DNA from: an uncultured Bacteroidota bacterium
GTDB lineage: Bacteria; Bacteroidota; Bacteroidia; Chitinophagales; Chitinophagaceae
Length of the DNA stretch: 36,930 nt
Assembly: GCA_903882965.1 (NCBI GenBank)
Contig: CAIRZD010000361.1
Span: 1 to 36,930, forward strand
Direction: 5' to 3'
Shown: positions 15,787 through 25,015 of the stretch, piece after piece
Position numbering within the stretch: position 1 is the first letter of the stretch
Layout of the letters: each line of letters opens with the position of its first letter
Position numbers and translations under genes: made by a program
The notes under the pieces: model-generated
The model's database searches: none
What the model was told of the DNA's origin: nothing
Seen by the model: the letters and a program-made list of their open reading frames with translations, nothing else

Positions 15787-16605
15787 CTACTTGATTTTCA
15801 GGAAATCTTTAATATCTTTTATGTACTCATCCCCAAAAGTCTTTTTCGATAAAACATATATACCTTCCAGGTGGCCTCCCTCGTATGTTATTAGTTTTCT
15901 TTTAGGATGCCCGGCTACCATAAGCCGGCAATCACTTAAAGGCGTGTTTTGATCTTTTGTACCTGAAAACACGATCATCGGTGTTTCTATCTTATTCAGT
16001 ATATTTTTGTATTGATCTGCACCCGGTGGCAGTGAAAAAGTTCGCCCGGTTACCTTCTGCAAACTGCTTTGCATCATCGTGGGGTCGCAAATAAAACTAT
16101 CCCCGATAAAAAAATCGATCGCAGTTTTGCTACAAACTATTGTCGTGATTGCTGTACCCATAGATAATGCCCTAACGCCAACTTTGTACCCTTTGAATTC
16201 GTTTTTTGCATAATTGATCACACTGGTCAGGTCTGTGGCAAACTCCTCGTAATATAAATGGTTAGAATCTATATCAAACCTGCCACTGTGCCCAAACCCG
16301 CGATAATCAAAAGTGATCACCGTAAAGCCCTGCTTGATAAAACAATCGCACTGCTCCAGCCAGTACGACATATTCATTGCATCACCATAGGCCACCACCA
16401 TTACAGCCTTATTATCTTTCTTTTTATCAGGTACCATTACCCATGTGGCTAGCTTATAATTATCGGGCGTGGTTATTTGTAATTCCCTGTATTTGATCCC
16501 TAATGAATCAGGCGTAATAATATATTCCTTCTTGGGCTTCATTGCAAAGCTATTGCCTGCCACCAACATCACGAACAGAAATAATAGTGCGTATTTGTTA
16601 TTCAT
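15787..16605 (-). CDS. Exported alpha/beta hydrolase
   Basis: A 272-residue protein with a signal peptide (hydrophobic 4-15, likely cut after NSFA). The mature part is an alpha/beta hydrolase: FDYRGFGHSGR (99-109), nucleophile Ser148 in RALSMGTA (an Ala where the first Gly of GxSxG usually is), and probable Asp218 (SGTKDQNTP) and His245 (EGGHLEG). The closest pattern I know is the BAAT/dienelactone-hydrolase-like group of secreted hydrolases. It is therefore a periplasmic or surface esterase, thioesterase or peptidase of unknown substrate. It lies upstream of fabG on the same strand, 92 bases away, and probably has a separate role. Confidence 0.83.
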   Translation of the reverse strand: MNNKYALLFLFVMLVAGNSFAMKPKKEYIITPDSLGIKYRELQITTPDNYKLATWVMVPDKKKDNKAVMVVAYGDAMNMSYWLEQCDCFIKQGFTVITFDYRGFGHSGRFDIDSNHLYYEEFATDLTSVINYAKNEFKGYKVGVRALSMGTAITTIVCSKTAIDFFIGDSFICDPTMMQSSLQKVTGRTFSLPPGADQYKNILNKIETPMIVFSGTKDQNTPLSDCRLMVAGHPKRKLITYEGGHLEGIYVLSKKTFGDEYIKDIKDFLKIK

Positions 16606-16772
16606 AAGAGCTTATTTAAAACCAAAAAATGATCGTGGATAACATTACGAAAATATAACAAAGAATCAGTTACGCATAGTATTTTAACTATAATTAACCT
16701 CATACTTTGAACACTATTGTTTCAAACAGCTATTCAGTAATGCTAAAATTGCCCTGGAAGGATATACCTGGT

Positions 16773-18005
16773 TTAAAACTGCTCCATACTCTTGCTGATG
16801 ATACCAATACATTCATCTATTTGATCACGGGTAATGAGCAGCGGTGGTGCAAAGCGGATCCTGTCTCCGTGCGTAGGCTTGGCAAGTAATCCATTCTGTT
16901 TCATCACCATACAGATATCCCATGCGGTATCTTTTTGCGGATGGTCTATAACTATTGCATTAAATAATCCTTTACCACGCACTATCGAAATATGTTCGTG
17001 CCCTAATGCCAATAATTCTTTACGAAAATGAGCACCTTGTATCTCTGAATTCCGGGCCATATCTTCATCTACAAGCACTTGCAGAGAGGTCATAGCCACC
17101 TTACACGCTATCGGGTTACCTCCATATGTCGACCCATGATCACCGGGCTTTATAGTAAGCATGATCTCATCATCAGCAAGCACCGCAGATACCGGCATAG
17201 TGCCACCTGAAAGCGCCTTGCCAAGCAATAATATATCCGGGCGAACATCTTCATGGTCGCAGGCCAGCATTTTACCGGTGCGTGCAAGCCCCGTCTGTAT
17301 CTCATCTGCTATCAGCAGCACATTCGCTTCTTTACACATTGCATCCGCTTTAGCCAGGTAACCTTCATCCGGTACTATCACACCTGCTTCACCCTGTATA
17401 GGCTCTACAAGAAATGCGATAACATTACTATCCTGCAAGGCTGCTTTTAATGCAGCAATATCATTATACGGAATAACCTCAAAGCCGGGCGTAAACGGCC
17501 CGAAATCTTTCCGCGAACTTTCATCACTACTGAAGGAAATAACACTTATAGTACGCCCATGAAAATTATGTGCACACGTAATGATCCTTGCTTTATTATG
17601 CGGTATACCCTTCACTTGATAGCCCCATCTGCGCGCCAGTTTCAGCCCCGTTTCCACAGCTTCAACACCCGTATTCATCGGCAGCACCTTGTCATACCCG
17701 AAAAACTTAGTGATAAACTCCTCATACTCACCCAGCACATCATTATGAAATGCACGGGAGGTAAGTGTAAGGCGTTGTGCCTGCTCTATAAAAGTTTCTA
17801 TTATACGCGGATGGCAATGCCCCTGGTTAATAGCCGAATAGCCCGAAAGGAAATCATAATACCTGCGGTCATCTACATCCCATACAAAAACACCCTTACC
17901 CCTATTAAGCACCACCGGCAGCGGATGATAATTATGCGCTCCGTATAATTCTTCTTTCTCAAGGAAATATTGTGTCTGTGACGTTAATGTTTTAGCCGCT
18001 TGCAT
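16773..18005 (-). CDS. rocD: Ornithine--oxo-acid aminotransferase
   Basis: A 410-residue class III PLP aminotransferase that moves the delta-amino group of ornithine to 2-oxoglutarate, giving glutamate semialdehyde (EC 2.6.1.13). PLP residues are visible: Lys263 ([16 protein letters not shown]) and Asp234 ([14 protein letters not shown]). [17 protein letters not shown] and the early NYHPLPVVL segment are characteristic of RocD rather than acetylornithine aminotransferase. The length matches. The gene stands alone, flanked by genes of other function. A perfect -7 element lies only four bases before the start codon, suggesting a leaderless mRNA. Confidence 0.94.
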   Translation of the reverse strand: MQAAKTLTSQTQYFLEKEELYGAHNYHPLPVVLNRGKGVFVWDVDDRRYYDFLSGYSAINQGHCHPRIIETFIEQAQRLTLTSRAFHNDVLGEYEEFITKFFGYDKVLPMNTGVEAVETGLKLARRWGYQVKGIPHNKARIITCAHNFHGRTISVISFSSDESSRKDFGPFTPGFEVIPYNDIAALKAALQDSNVIAFLVEPIQGEAGVIVPDEGYLAKADAMCKEANVLLIADEIQTGLARTGKMLACDHEDVRPDILLLGKALSGGTMPVSAVLADDEIMLTIKPGDHGSTYGGNPIACKVAMTSLQVLVDEDMARNSEIQGAHFRKELLALGHEHISIVRGKGLFNAIVIDHPQKDTAWDICMVMKQNGLLAKPTHGDRIRFAPPLLITRDQIDECIGIISKSMEQF

Positions 18006-18009
18006 GGTG

Positions 18010-18017
18010 CAAAATTA
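18010..18017 (-). promoter_or_regulatory. Bacteroidota -7 element immediately before rocD
   Basis: Perfect TAATTTTG on the minus strand, four bases upstream of the ATG. Transcription would begin at or next to the start codon. Confidence 0.4.
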
Positions 18018-18043
18018 CATTTTTATGGCCAAACTTCTCATAC

Positions 18044-19018
18044 TCAGGCATTAACAGCCTCCGGAAACTTCACCAACTCATAAGCATTTATCTTATCCAA
18101 TTCCATAATAGTATGGCTCCCATCTGCCGACCGCTCAAACATGGGTAGGAACTTAGCCCCATAAACAACCTGGTTATAACTATACGATGTCCGCTGCTGC
18201 ACTATATTTGAAAAATGATCATCAAATGCTTTTATCGTCACAATTACTTCCATCTGCGTTTCTGCTACTTCCTTCTTTGTATAATGAAATAATGGGCTTT
18301 CTTCCGTTATATGGTGCACCAACGTCCAGCTAAGTGCCAAAGACTGTATTTTAGATAACTCCAGGTGCAGCGGGTAGAATTTTGTAACGGTTTTCCCGTT
18401 TTCTTTTATATGCAAGGCAAGCGTTGCAGAAGCCTCTACATCTGTAAGGTGGTTATTTTTATAGGTCGCTACACGCAGCATCAGCGCCTTACCATCCTTA
18501 AATGGAGCTATAATAACACTTGGACTAAAAAGCAGGTAAGCCCTCGGCCTTGAGAAACGCCCATAGATAAGACCGGTCATTACCGCAAAAACCAGTATAC
18601 CTATTAATGATTCTACCGAAGCAATAGAATTCGTAAGCATACCAGACGGAGCTACCCTCCCATAACCCACCGTAGTAAGGGTTTGTGAGCTAAAGAAAAA
18701 AGCCTCCATGAATTTCGTGAAAAAAGTAGTCGCCCCATCCCCACCCACTAAATGTTCAACACCGGTAAGAAAATAGACAATGGCAAAAAATAAATTAATG
18801 CTTGTATATAAAAAAAATACAAAAAAGAAAAAGTGGCTGCGCTTCATCCGCAACAACGTATGATACACACTCGTGCGCTCCCATACAGGTATACCCCGCT
18901 TCTTAAGGTTGTTAGAGCCATCCGGGTTCACAAGCCTGCCGCCTTCCACACCACTATTGGGCCCGAAACCGGTATTTTCTATGTCCCTCAGCCGCTGCTT
19001 ATGATTAGATACTGACAT
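18044..19018 (-). CDS. Inward-rectifier-type potassium channel (KirBac family)
   Basis: A 324-residue prokaryotic inward-rectifier K+ channel. Order: cytoplasmic N-terminus with a slide-helix region, first membrane helix (~62-84), pore helix and selectivity filter TTVGYG (115-120), second helix (~129-154), then a cytoplasmic immunoglobulin-like Kir domain (about 160-310) with SRPRAYLLFSPSVIIAPF at its beginning. The length is typical of KirBac channels. It is expected to be a homotetramer in the inner membrane. Its start overlaps the end of the flippase gene by 14 bases, so the two are translated from one message. Confidence 0.93.
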   Translation of the reverse strand: MSVSNHKQRLRDIENTGFGPNSGVEGGRLVNPDGSNNLKKRGIPVWERTSVYHTLLRMKRSHFFFFVFFLYTSINLFFAIVYFLTGVEHLVGGDGATTFFTKFMEAFFFSSQTLTTVGYGRVAPSGMLTNSIASVESLIGILVFAVMTGLIYGRFSRPRAYLLFSPSVIIAPFKDGKALMLRVATYKNNHLTDVEASATLALHIKENGKTVTKFYPLHLELSKIQSLALSWTLVHHITEESPLFHYTKKEVAETQMEVIVTIKAFDDHFSNIVQQRTSYSYNQVVYGAKFLPMFERSADGSHTIMELDKINAYELVKFPEAVNA

Positions 19019-20432
19019 CCCTTTTCCCTTTATTTAATTCGAATAAAAATGAAATGATCGTTATAACCACCATCATCGCCATTCCCAAAATTAAACTAAT
19101 CTTCACTGTAAAGTATTCTGTACATACATAATGAATTACTATAAACATAGTGGCATAAACAATGAGCTTAACCAACCAGTTTGCATATGGGATCAGCTTT
19201 AAAGGGCTGCTGTTTAAAGATTTCGCAGCATAATACAAATAATAGGCCGACTGAAAATAAGTGGAAATAACAAAGCTCAATGCCACGCCCGGCAACCCAA
19301 GCCATTTATACAACGGGTACATCAACCCACAAGCGAACAGCAGGTCGGCTACAGCTCCTGTATTTATAATTGCCCCCTTATGCATTTTCTGTAAAACAGT
19401 CGTAAAACTATAAGCCCTCAACGGCAATACAAGTATCGATACCATAAAAATTGGCACCGCAAGCAGGTATTTATCCGTCAGGAATGTCACTATAAGCTCC
19501 TGCCTGAAAAACAACAGAAAAAAGAATACAGGGAATATAATGGCCGATAATATTTTACCCGTTTGGTTCATTAACCGTATCATATCTGCCGCCTCGTCCT
19601 CGCGCTTGCCACCCGCCAGTTGTATCAGCACCGCGCTTCCTGCAGCGCTAAGCAACAGGGGCAGGATAGGTATATTCCGCGATCCGTTCACATATATTGC
19701 TGATAGCTGAGCCGTAAGCACCAGCGAAATAATAAACTTATCTATCCAGTTAAAGAGTATTTGGATCACATCATATACCCCTAAGTGCAGCCACAAATTC
19801 CTTATCGTATTTATCGCTATCACTTCATCACCCTCGCCTACCGTATGCTGCTTCACATTAAACAAGGCAATACCAAGATACACACCCAACCTGCATACCG
19901 TCAATATCAATAAGTATACAAACAACAACTCTAAAGAAAAACCATGTGCCAATACATACCAATGGATCACAGCAAAACCCACCGAGTATAATATACTTAT
20001 AATAGTAAGGCTTGTATAATTCCTGAATACGATCAGCAAAGATTCCAGGATCATCGCAAACGAAAAGCTGGCCAGGAACAGGAATGGTACAACAAATGAA
20101 ATGTTCAGCGCACCCCATTGCAGCCACGCAAATACTGCACTAAGCCCCGCCACCCATAAACCATACATAACATAATATTGCCTGCCTATACGCCGCATCA
20201 GGTTAATGATAAGCCCCCGCGAATAAGTGATGATCAATACATGTATACCAAAACAAGCCAGCGGATAGATCACATACAGCTGTATCCAAAAGTGCTGGTA
20301 ATTACCATATGCCTCCAGCGATAAATGCCTCGAATACCAAATCACCACCACCAGGTTTGCCAGTGACGGGAAAAACCTGATAATGAAAATGAAAAATGAA
20401 TTACTGAATAAAGAATGACCTTTTAAAGGCAT
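19005..20432 (-). CDS. Wzx-like polysaccharide flippase / MOP-superfamily membrane protein
   Basis: A 475-residue polytopic membrane protein with about 12-14 helices and no large soluble domain. The N-terminal FFPSLANLVVVIWYSRHLSL and the central IFNWIDKFIISLVLTAQLSA (here LFNWID) fit the polysaccharide_synt / MATE-like flippases that turn lipid-linked oligosaccharides across the inner membrane. It lies 43 bases after the YfhO-type gene and overlaps the K+ channel gene, so the three form an operon. The substrate is unknown. No O-antigen polymerase or large glycosyltransferase cluster is adjacent. Confidence 0.82.
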   Translation of the reverse strand: MPLKGHSLFSNSFFIFIIRFFPSLANLVVVIWYSRHLSLEAYGNYQHFWIQLYVIYPLACFGIHVLIITYSRGLIINLMRRIGRQYYVMYGLWVAGLSAVFAWLQWGALNISFVVPFLFLASFSFAMILESLLIVFRNYTSLTIISILYSVGFAVIHWYVLAHGFSLELLFVYLLILTVCRLGVYLGIALFNVKQHTVGEGDEVIAINTIRNLWLHLGVYDVIQILFNWIDKFIISLVLTAQLSAIYVNGSRNIPILPLLLSAAGSAVLIQLAGGKREDEAADMIRLMNQTGKILSAIIFPVFFFLLFFRQELIVTFLTDKYLLAVPIFMVSILVLPLRAYSFTTVLQKMHKGAIINTGAVADLLFACGLMYPLYKWLGLPGVALSFVISTYFQSAYYLYYAAKSLNSSPLKLIPYANWLVKLIVYATMFIVIHYVCTEYFTVKISLILGMAMMVVITIISFLFELNKGKRDVSI

Positions 20433-20475
20433 TACTTTTTATACTTTAGTATCGTACGATCCTTTCGGAATAACC

Positions 20476-22920
20476 TTACTTCTGCGCCGGCAACGAGTCT
20501 TTTTTCACCAGCGGATAGAGCGCAAACAAACAAAGCAGTATCAGCAATATGCTGCTTACCATTGCTATTTTCTGCCCGGTATAAAAGCTCTTCGGCGCAA
20601 AATGGAACTCTATATTATGGGCTCCTGCCGGCACCATTATCGCGCGCAGCACATAGTCTACCTTCATAATAGGGGTTTCCTTGCCATCTACCTTAGCCGT
20701 CCAGCCGTTTGAATAATAAATATCAGAAAACACCGCCAATCCATTCTTTGAATTGCTGGAGGTAAAATAAATATCATCCAGTCCATACTTCGCTAGCTTC
20801 ACATAAGCGGCACTATCCTTACCAAAAGTATAGCTGCCCAGCACATCCTTGTAGGTGCTGCGCATTACAGCCGTCTTTTTCGGTTCAAAAGCATTAGGCA
20901 TTACCGTTGTATCACCAAGGTTAGGTGCATTGAGTCCGTCCATTTCTTCATCAGCAGTGCTTGCCCACTTCACCTCATCCACAAACCAGGCATTGCCACA
21001 TGGGTTAGGATTAGGCATTACGCCCGGTTGCCCACCCTTCCTGCCTACAATGATATACTTGGTGTTGAGCATGTTCAGCACCTGGCCATTAAAGCCCCTG
21101 CTCATCTGTCGCTCTATCAGGTCCTGGTATATTTCCATTTTAGCCGGGTGATACCCACCTATACATTTATGAAAATAAGCCTGCACCGCATCATTATAAG
21201 TATCTCTCGACAGGTCCAGTACCCTATAATATGGGTCCGGGTCCCTGAGTATCTGGCGGTCTACATCGCGGGGCACAAATGCATTATCATAATCCGCCGC
21301 ATCTACATAATTTTTCTCATTCAGGTAACTGGATGATACCATTATCAGGTCCACAGCAATTACTAGCCCCAGGCCGCCCACAAGTATCTCCATCTTTATT
21401 TTATCCTTGATAAAAGCCCATATCAGCACTGCCGCAATAAGTATGTGAAACAGGCTTTTCAATCCGCTCGATACCGCAAGTGATGCCCTGTCTTCCTTAA
21501 GAAGCTTTAGTATTTCCGGCGGCATCTGTCCGTCTCCTCCACCGGTGAAATTAAAAAAGAAGCTGCTCCCTACCCCTACAAGCAGGCATATCCCCCCGGC
21601 AATGATCGTCGCTATCTTCAGGTCTTTCCACAATTTGGCAGGATTATCTTTTTGGTCTATCACTTCCTGCACCGCCCAGATGCCCAGTAATGGGAAGAGG
21701 AATTGAGGTATCACTAACGCCATTGATGGTGTCCTGAATTTGTTCAGCATCGGCAAGTGGTCGAAAAGGAAATAATTGAACGCCTCGAAATTTTTACCCC
21801 ACGACATCATAATGCCAATGAGTGATGCCGCTATGATCCACCATTTATGTGGCGAACGTATTACCACCATCCCGAGTATGAACAGGAAGCAAACCACCGC
21901 GCCAAAATAAACCGGGCCGCTGATAAACGGTTGTGGTCCCCAGTATAGCGGCAGCTCTTCTTCATTGCCACCATGATCCTGAATGTATTTCAATGTTGCC
22001 GGCGCCTTATCCGCCGATTCACCCGAAGACCCACCATACAAATAAGGTATCATTAGGCAAAAGGTCTCGCCTATACCATTACTCCATCTGAATGCATATT
22101 CCTTATCAAGTCCGCCATTTGTTTTCTTATCATGCCCCGAAAGTTCGCTCGCACCGCCGCGCATGGTTTCTTTGGCATACTCCTTAGTAGTTAGTATAGA
22201 TGGCATGCTTGGCCCCACACCTATCAGCGTCGCGGCTCCTGCCACAGCACACGAAATAAAGAACTGCTTTATCCGCCCTTCTTTTATGGCCACAACCAGC
22301 ATTCCTACCCCAAAACAAGCAAACATGATAAAAGAATAGTAAATAACCTGGAAATGGTTATTGCCAAAGATCAGCGACATAGTTATGCCCAAAAGTGCCC
22401 CTCCGGTGAGCCATTTTTCCTTAAATACCAGGTACAGCGCCGCCATTGCAGCAGGCAGGTACGCCAGCGTCATCATTTTGGTATCATGCCCCACGCCTAT
22501 TATTATACCGTTATACGATGAAAACGCATACGCTACCCCACCCACCATTGCCAGCCATTTATTCACCTTCAGCACACGCAATAAAATATAAAAGCACAGC
22601 ATGGCTATGAAAAAGAAATACGCAGGCTTCCCTATGCTCTGTAAAATGGTCTGTATATAGCTTACATAATTGGTATTCCTTGCACCTATATAAGCCGTAT
22701 AGCTCGGCATACCACCAAACATACTGTTCGACCATAACACATCCTTCCCGGTCGAATCATGGTAAGCCATAGCTTCATGGGCCATACCCTGCCAGCTTAT
22801 ATTATCATGCTGGTTCAGTTTCTTGCCTTCCAGTTGCGGGTAGCAGTAGCCAAAAGCCACCACAAGAAACACTGCTACTGCCAGGATATCTATCCTCATT
22901 TTCTTAAAATCAAATTGCAT
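20476..22920 (-). CDS. YfhO-family large membrane protein (GT-C-like)
   Basis: An 814-residue membrane protein of the YfhO family, whose members are thought to be GT-C glycosyltransferases acting on lipid-linked sugars at the cell envelope. The first periplasmic loop NQHDNISWQGMAHEAMAYHD holds acidic residues typical of this fold, followed by the conserved WSNSMFGGMPSYTAYIG. About 13 helices span residues 10-530. A long soluble part follows (~540-775; PNAFEPKKTA, NGWTAKVDGKETPIMKVDYV), then a final helix. The C-terminal VDGKETPIMKVDYVLRAIMV is the conserved YfhO tail. It heads the operon with the flippase and K+ channel, with a -7 element 19 bases upstream next to a large palindrome. Confidence 0.87.
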   Translation of the reverse strand: MQFDFKKMRIDILAVAVFLVVAFGYCYPQLEGKKLNQHDNISWQGMAHEAMAYHDSTGKDVLWSNSMFGGMPSYTAYIGARNTNYVSYIQTILQSIGKPAYFFFIAMLCFYILLRVLKVNKWLAMVGGVAYAFSSYNGIIIGVGHDTKMMTLAYLPAAMAALYLVFKEKWLTGGALLGITMSLIFGNNHFQVIYYSFIMFACFGVGMLVVAIKEGRIKQFFISCAVAGAATLIGVGPSMPSILTTKEYAKETMRGGASELSGHDKKTNGGLDKEYAFRWSNGIGETFCLMIPYLYGGSSGESADKAPATLKYIQDHGGNEEELPLYWGPQPFISGPVYFGAVVCFLFILGMVVIRSPHKWWIIAASLIGIMMSWGKNFEAFNYFLFDHLPMLNKFRTPSMALVIPQFLFPLLGIWAVQEVIDQKDNPAKLWKDLKIATIIAGGICLLVGVGSSFFFNFTGGGDGQMPPEILKLLKEDRASLAVSSGLKSLFHILIAAVLIWAFIKDKIKMEILVGGLGLVIAVDLIMVSSSYLNEKNYVDAADYDNAFVPRDVDRQILRDPDPYYRVLDLSRDTYNDAVQAYFHKCIGGYHPAKMEIYQDLIERQMSRGFNGQVLNMLNTKYIIVGRKGGQPGVMPNPNPCGNAWFVDEVKWASTADEEMDGLNAPNLGDTTVMPNAFEPKKTAVMRSTYKDVLGSYTFGKDSAAYVKLAKYGLDDIYFTSSNSKNGLAVFSDIYYSNGWTAKVDGKETPIMKVDYVLRAIMVPAGAHNIEFHFAPKSFYTGQKIAMVSSILLILLCLFALYPLVKKDSLPAQK

Positions 22921-22939
22921 ATTGCGTCTTTTAACGAAA

Positions 22940-22947
22940 CAAAAATA
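22940..22947 (-). promoter_or_regulatory. Bacteroidota -7 promoter element for the yfhO-type operon
   Basis: Perfect TATTTTTG on the minus strand, 19 bases upstream of the start at 22920. The region where a -33 box should lie is inside the palindromic element starting at 22948. Confidence 0.5.
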
Positions 22948-23106
22948 GGGTAAAGATGCAAATTAAATCTTATTGTATTACGCAGTTATTTTTCTTTTTT
23001 TCAAGGCGCCAAAACTGCGAATAGTAAACTATTTAAAGGTTTGGCAACGCCGAAAAAATGGAAAAGAACAAGTAAGACGGTAAGATTTAATTTGTCTTCT
23101 TTGCCC
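22948..23106. repeat. ~159-bp near-perfect palindromic element (MITE-like)
   Basis: Two arms mirror each other about position 23026/23027. Perfect blocks are CAAATTAAATCTTA (22959-22972) against TAAGATTTAATTTG (23081-23094), and AATAGT (23020-23025) against ACTATT (23028-23033). The blocks are exactly equidistant from the centre. Between them about 30 of 53 positions pair by hand count, including TTTTTT and GCCAAA runs. Outer ends are GGGtAAAGA and the complement of GGGcAAAGA. No ORF inside. It looks like a decayed miniature inverted-repeat element or long hairpin. Confidence 0.6.
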
Positions 23107-23253
23107 ACCCTTTGGAAACTAAATATCTAAAAACATTTTGGCTAATAACGATTATAACCGTTCAGTAAGTATCCACTGAAGGTTAAATAAGGTTAACATC
23201 TTGTACAGATGTAATCCAAATCCCCCATAACAGCACCATTTGCCATATACCCA

Positions 23254-23337
23254 CAAGCCCTGAAAGGGCATAATCCGTTAGCGATGGGCATCGCCCATCG
23301 AAAGAAAAAACAACAAACCCGCAAGCCCTGAAAGGGC
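23254..23337. repeat. REP-like intergenic repeats
   Basis: CAAGCCCTGAAAGGGC occurs twice (23254-23269 and 23322-23337), each with a GCCCtgaaaGGGC hairpin. Between them is the inverted repeat CGATGGGC-ATC-GCCCATCG (23282-23300). Also nearby, TTCAGT-N8-ACTGAA (23161-23180). These fill most of the 704-base gap 22921-23624 not taken by the palindrome and the small ORF; a minus-strand ORF over them (23183-23386) is a repeat artefact. Confidence 0.65.
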
Positions 23338-23437
23338 GTAACCCCTCAATCACCAGCATTTCAATCGCAATAATCAAAAAAATCATTCAAAATCAAAGTT
23401 CAGACAGATTTCGTACATTTACTATATAAGTTTACCT

Positions 23438-23590
23438 ATGAAACATCTTTATTTAAACACGAATTGCCTCAATGCTTGTAGTACACCTGCATGGACTGGT
23501 AGCTTCCTACCTCCTGGTACAATATTTACATGTAATGGCAGTAGTCCGGCATTGCCAAGCTGCGCCTGTCCTCTTTTTATTATAATATAA
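23438..23590 (+). CDS. Possible 50-residue Cys-rich small protein
   Basis: An ATG-to-TAA frame of 50 codons between the REP-like repeats and the NHL protein. The product begins MKHLYLNTNCLNACS and ends LPSCACPLFIII, with cysteines at 10, 14, 32, 42 and 44, several Gly/Pro/Ser, and no charged residues after residue 3. The base order just upstream (TACATTTA) is one mismatch from a -7 element. There is no GG leader cleavage site, no signal peptide and no modification enzyme nearby, so a RiPP call is not supported. It could be a remnant of a longer surface protein. Short, hence low confidence. Confidence 0.25.
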   Translation: MKHLYLNTNCLNACSTPAWTGSFLPPGTIFTCNGSSPALPSCACPLFIII

Positions 23591-23624
23591 CATTTATTTA
23601 TAATTTTAAAAGTTAGTATAAATA

Positions 23625-24923
23625 ATGAATAGATGGCATGTACTGATATTTCTTTTTTTACCTCTTGTTATTAAGGCTCAGACTATTACCACATTTGCCG
23701 GTAGTGGAATTTACGATCCTCAACAATTAGCATTTGATAGATACGGCAACTTATATACCCCGACTGGTCTTGGGAATCAGGTACTTAAAATTGATACTGC
23801 TGGCATAGTAACTGTTTTTGCAGGAACAGGGATTACAGGATATGGGGGTGATAGTGGGCTTGCAACTAATGCAGAATTTAACCAACCTGATGGTATAGCA
23901 ATTGATACTTTTGAAAATGTTTATATCACTGATGCAGGTAACCAAAGAATACGTAAAATAGATATTAGCACAGGTATTATTTCTACTATCGCTGGTACAG
24001 GCACACCCGGGTTTGTAGGTGATGGTGGTCCTGCTACGTTAGCTCAATTTACTTCTCCAGGTGGTTTATATTTTGACAAGTTTGGGGATTTATATATTGC
24101 AGATGAAGCAAACTGGAGAATCCGGATGATTAATACCTCAGGTATTATTTCTACCATTGCCGGTAATGGTACAGAAGGGACTACAATGGGGGACGGCGGA
24201 CCAGCCATTGCTGCAGCATGTAGTCCTATTTGTAATATGTGTATGGATGCATTTGGCAATTTATATTTCATTAACCAGTCATCGCATTATACTATTCGTA
24301 AAATTAGCGCCACAGGTATAATCTCTACAATTGCTGGCGATACTACTGGTTCCTCTGTATATAATGGAGATGGTATTCCCGCATTAGGTGCAAATCTGGC
24401 TGCTAATGGTATTACATTTAATGCTTCTGGGGAATTAGTAATTTCTGATTATGCAAACAATCGGATTCGTGAAATAGACAACACCGGGATCATTCATACT
24501 ATTGCTGGTAATGGAATGACTGCAAGCAGTGGCAATGGGGGGCCCTCCGATTCAGCAGCAATTTACTATCCTTGTGGTATAGCTTTCGACTATTGTTATA
24601 ATTTATATATTGCACAGATTGGTGATCCTTGTATCCGTAAAGTAGCATTCAACCCAGCGTGCTGGCCTACCGGAGTGCCCCAAGTAGTTGGCAATGAGGT
24701 AGATATCTACCCGAACCCCGCCACTGAAGTAATCAACATAGACGGCATAACCACACAGGCAACGTACAGTCTAATTAACGTAACAGGCATTATAGAACAA
24801 AGCGGAACCCTCAAACAAGGCAATAACAGTATAGCGATACAATCATTATCACCCGGTATGTATCTGCTGGAATGCATAGATAATGAGGGCAAGAAAACAG
24901 TAAGTAAAATTGTAAAACAGTAA
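23625..24923 (+). CDS. Secreted NHL-repeat protein with type IX secretion sorting domain
   Basis: A 432-residue exported protein. Signal peptide ~1-19 (ending VIKAQ). Six NHL-type beta-propeller repeats follow, each with a core like GNLYIADxxNxRIRKI and often preceded by GDGGPA (for example VGDGGPATLAQFTSPGGLYF). From about residue 355 is a type IX secretion C-terminal sorting domain with the YPNP motif (VDIYPNPATEVINI) and the ending SPGMYLLECID plus a basic tail. It is therefore exported across the outer membrane and released or anchored. NHL propellers usually mediate binding; the ligand is unknown. It is a smaller relative of the 1669-residue protein at 30623. Confidence 0.9.
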   Translation: MNRWHVLIFLFLPLVIKAQTITTFAGSGIYDPQQLAFDRYGNLYTPTGLGNQVLKIDTAGIVTVFAGTGITGYGGDSGLATNAEFNQPDGIAIDTFENVYITDAGNQRIRKIDISTGIISTIAGTGTPGFVGDGGPATLAQFTSPGGLYFDKFGDLYIADEANWRIRMINTSGIISTIAGNGTEGTTMGDGGPAIAAACSPICNMCMDAFGNLYFINQSSHYTIRKISATGIISTIAGDTTGSSVYNGDGIPALGANLAANGITFNASGELVISDYANNRIREIDNTGIIHTIAGNGMTASSGNGGPSDSAAIYYPCGIAFDYCYNLYIAQIGDPCIRKVAFNPACWPTGVPQVVGNEVDIYPNPATEVINIDGITTQATYSLINVTGIIEQSGTLKQGNNSIAIQSLSPGMYLLECIDNEGKKTVSKIVKQ

Positions 24924-25015
24924 TTCCATAAGCACGAAGTTCCAATTTCAAAAATTGCCCTATTTTGTTTAAAACAGCAAAAAACCGTACCTTCGGTAAA
25001 GTTAAAGAACGATTT

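Noticed and set aside
12504-16605. Biosynthetic gene cluster built around fabH, fabG, glycosyltransferase and hydrolase
   Set aside because: fabH and fabG look like the core fatty-acid copies; no carrier protein, tailoring enzymes or transporter are present, and fabH has its own promoter.
23183-23386. 67-codon minus-strand ORF over the REP-like repeats
   Set aside because: Both CCCTGAAAGGGC repeats and the CGATGGGC inverted repeat are inside it; the sequence is a repeat translation and not a protein.
23438-23590. RiPP precursor interpretation of the Cys-rich ORF
   Set aside because: No radical-SAM, lanthionine or cyclodehydratase gene, peptidase-type ABC exporter or GG leader site in the neighbourhood.
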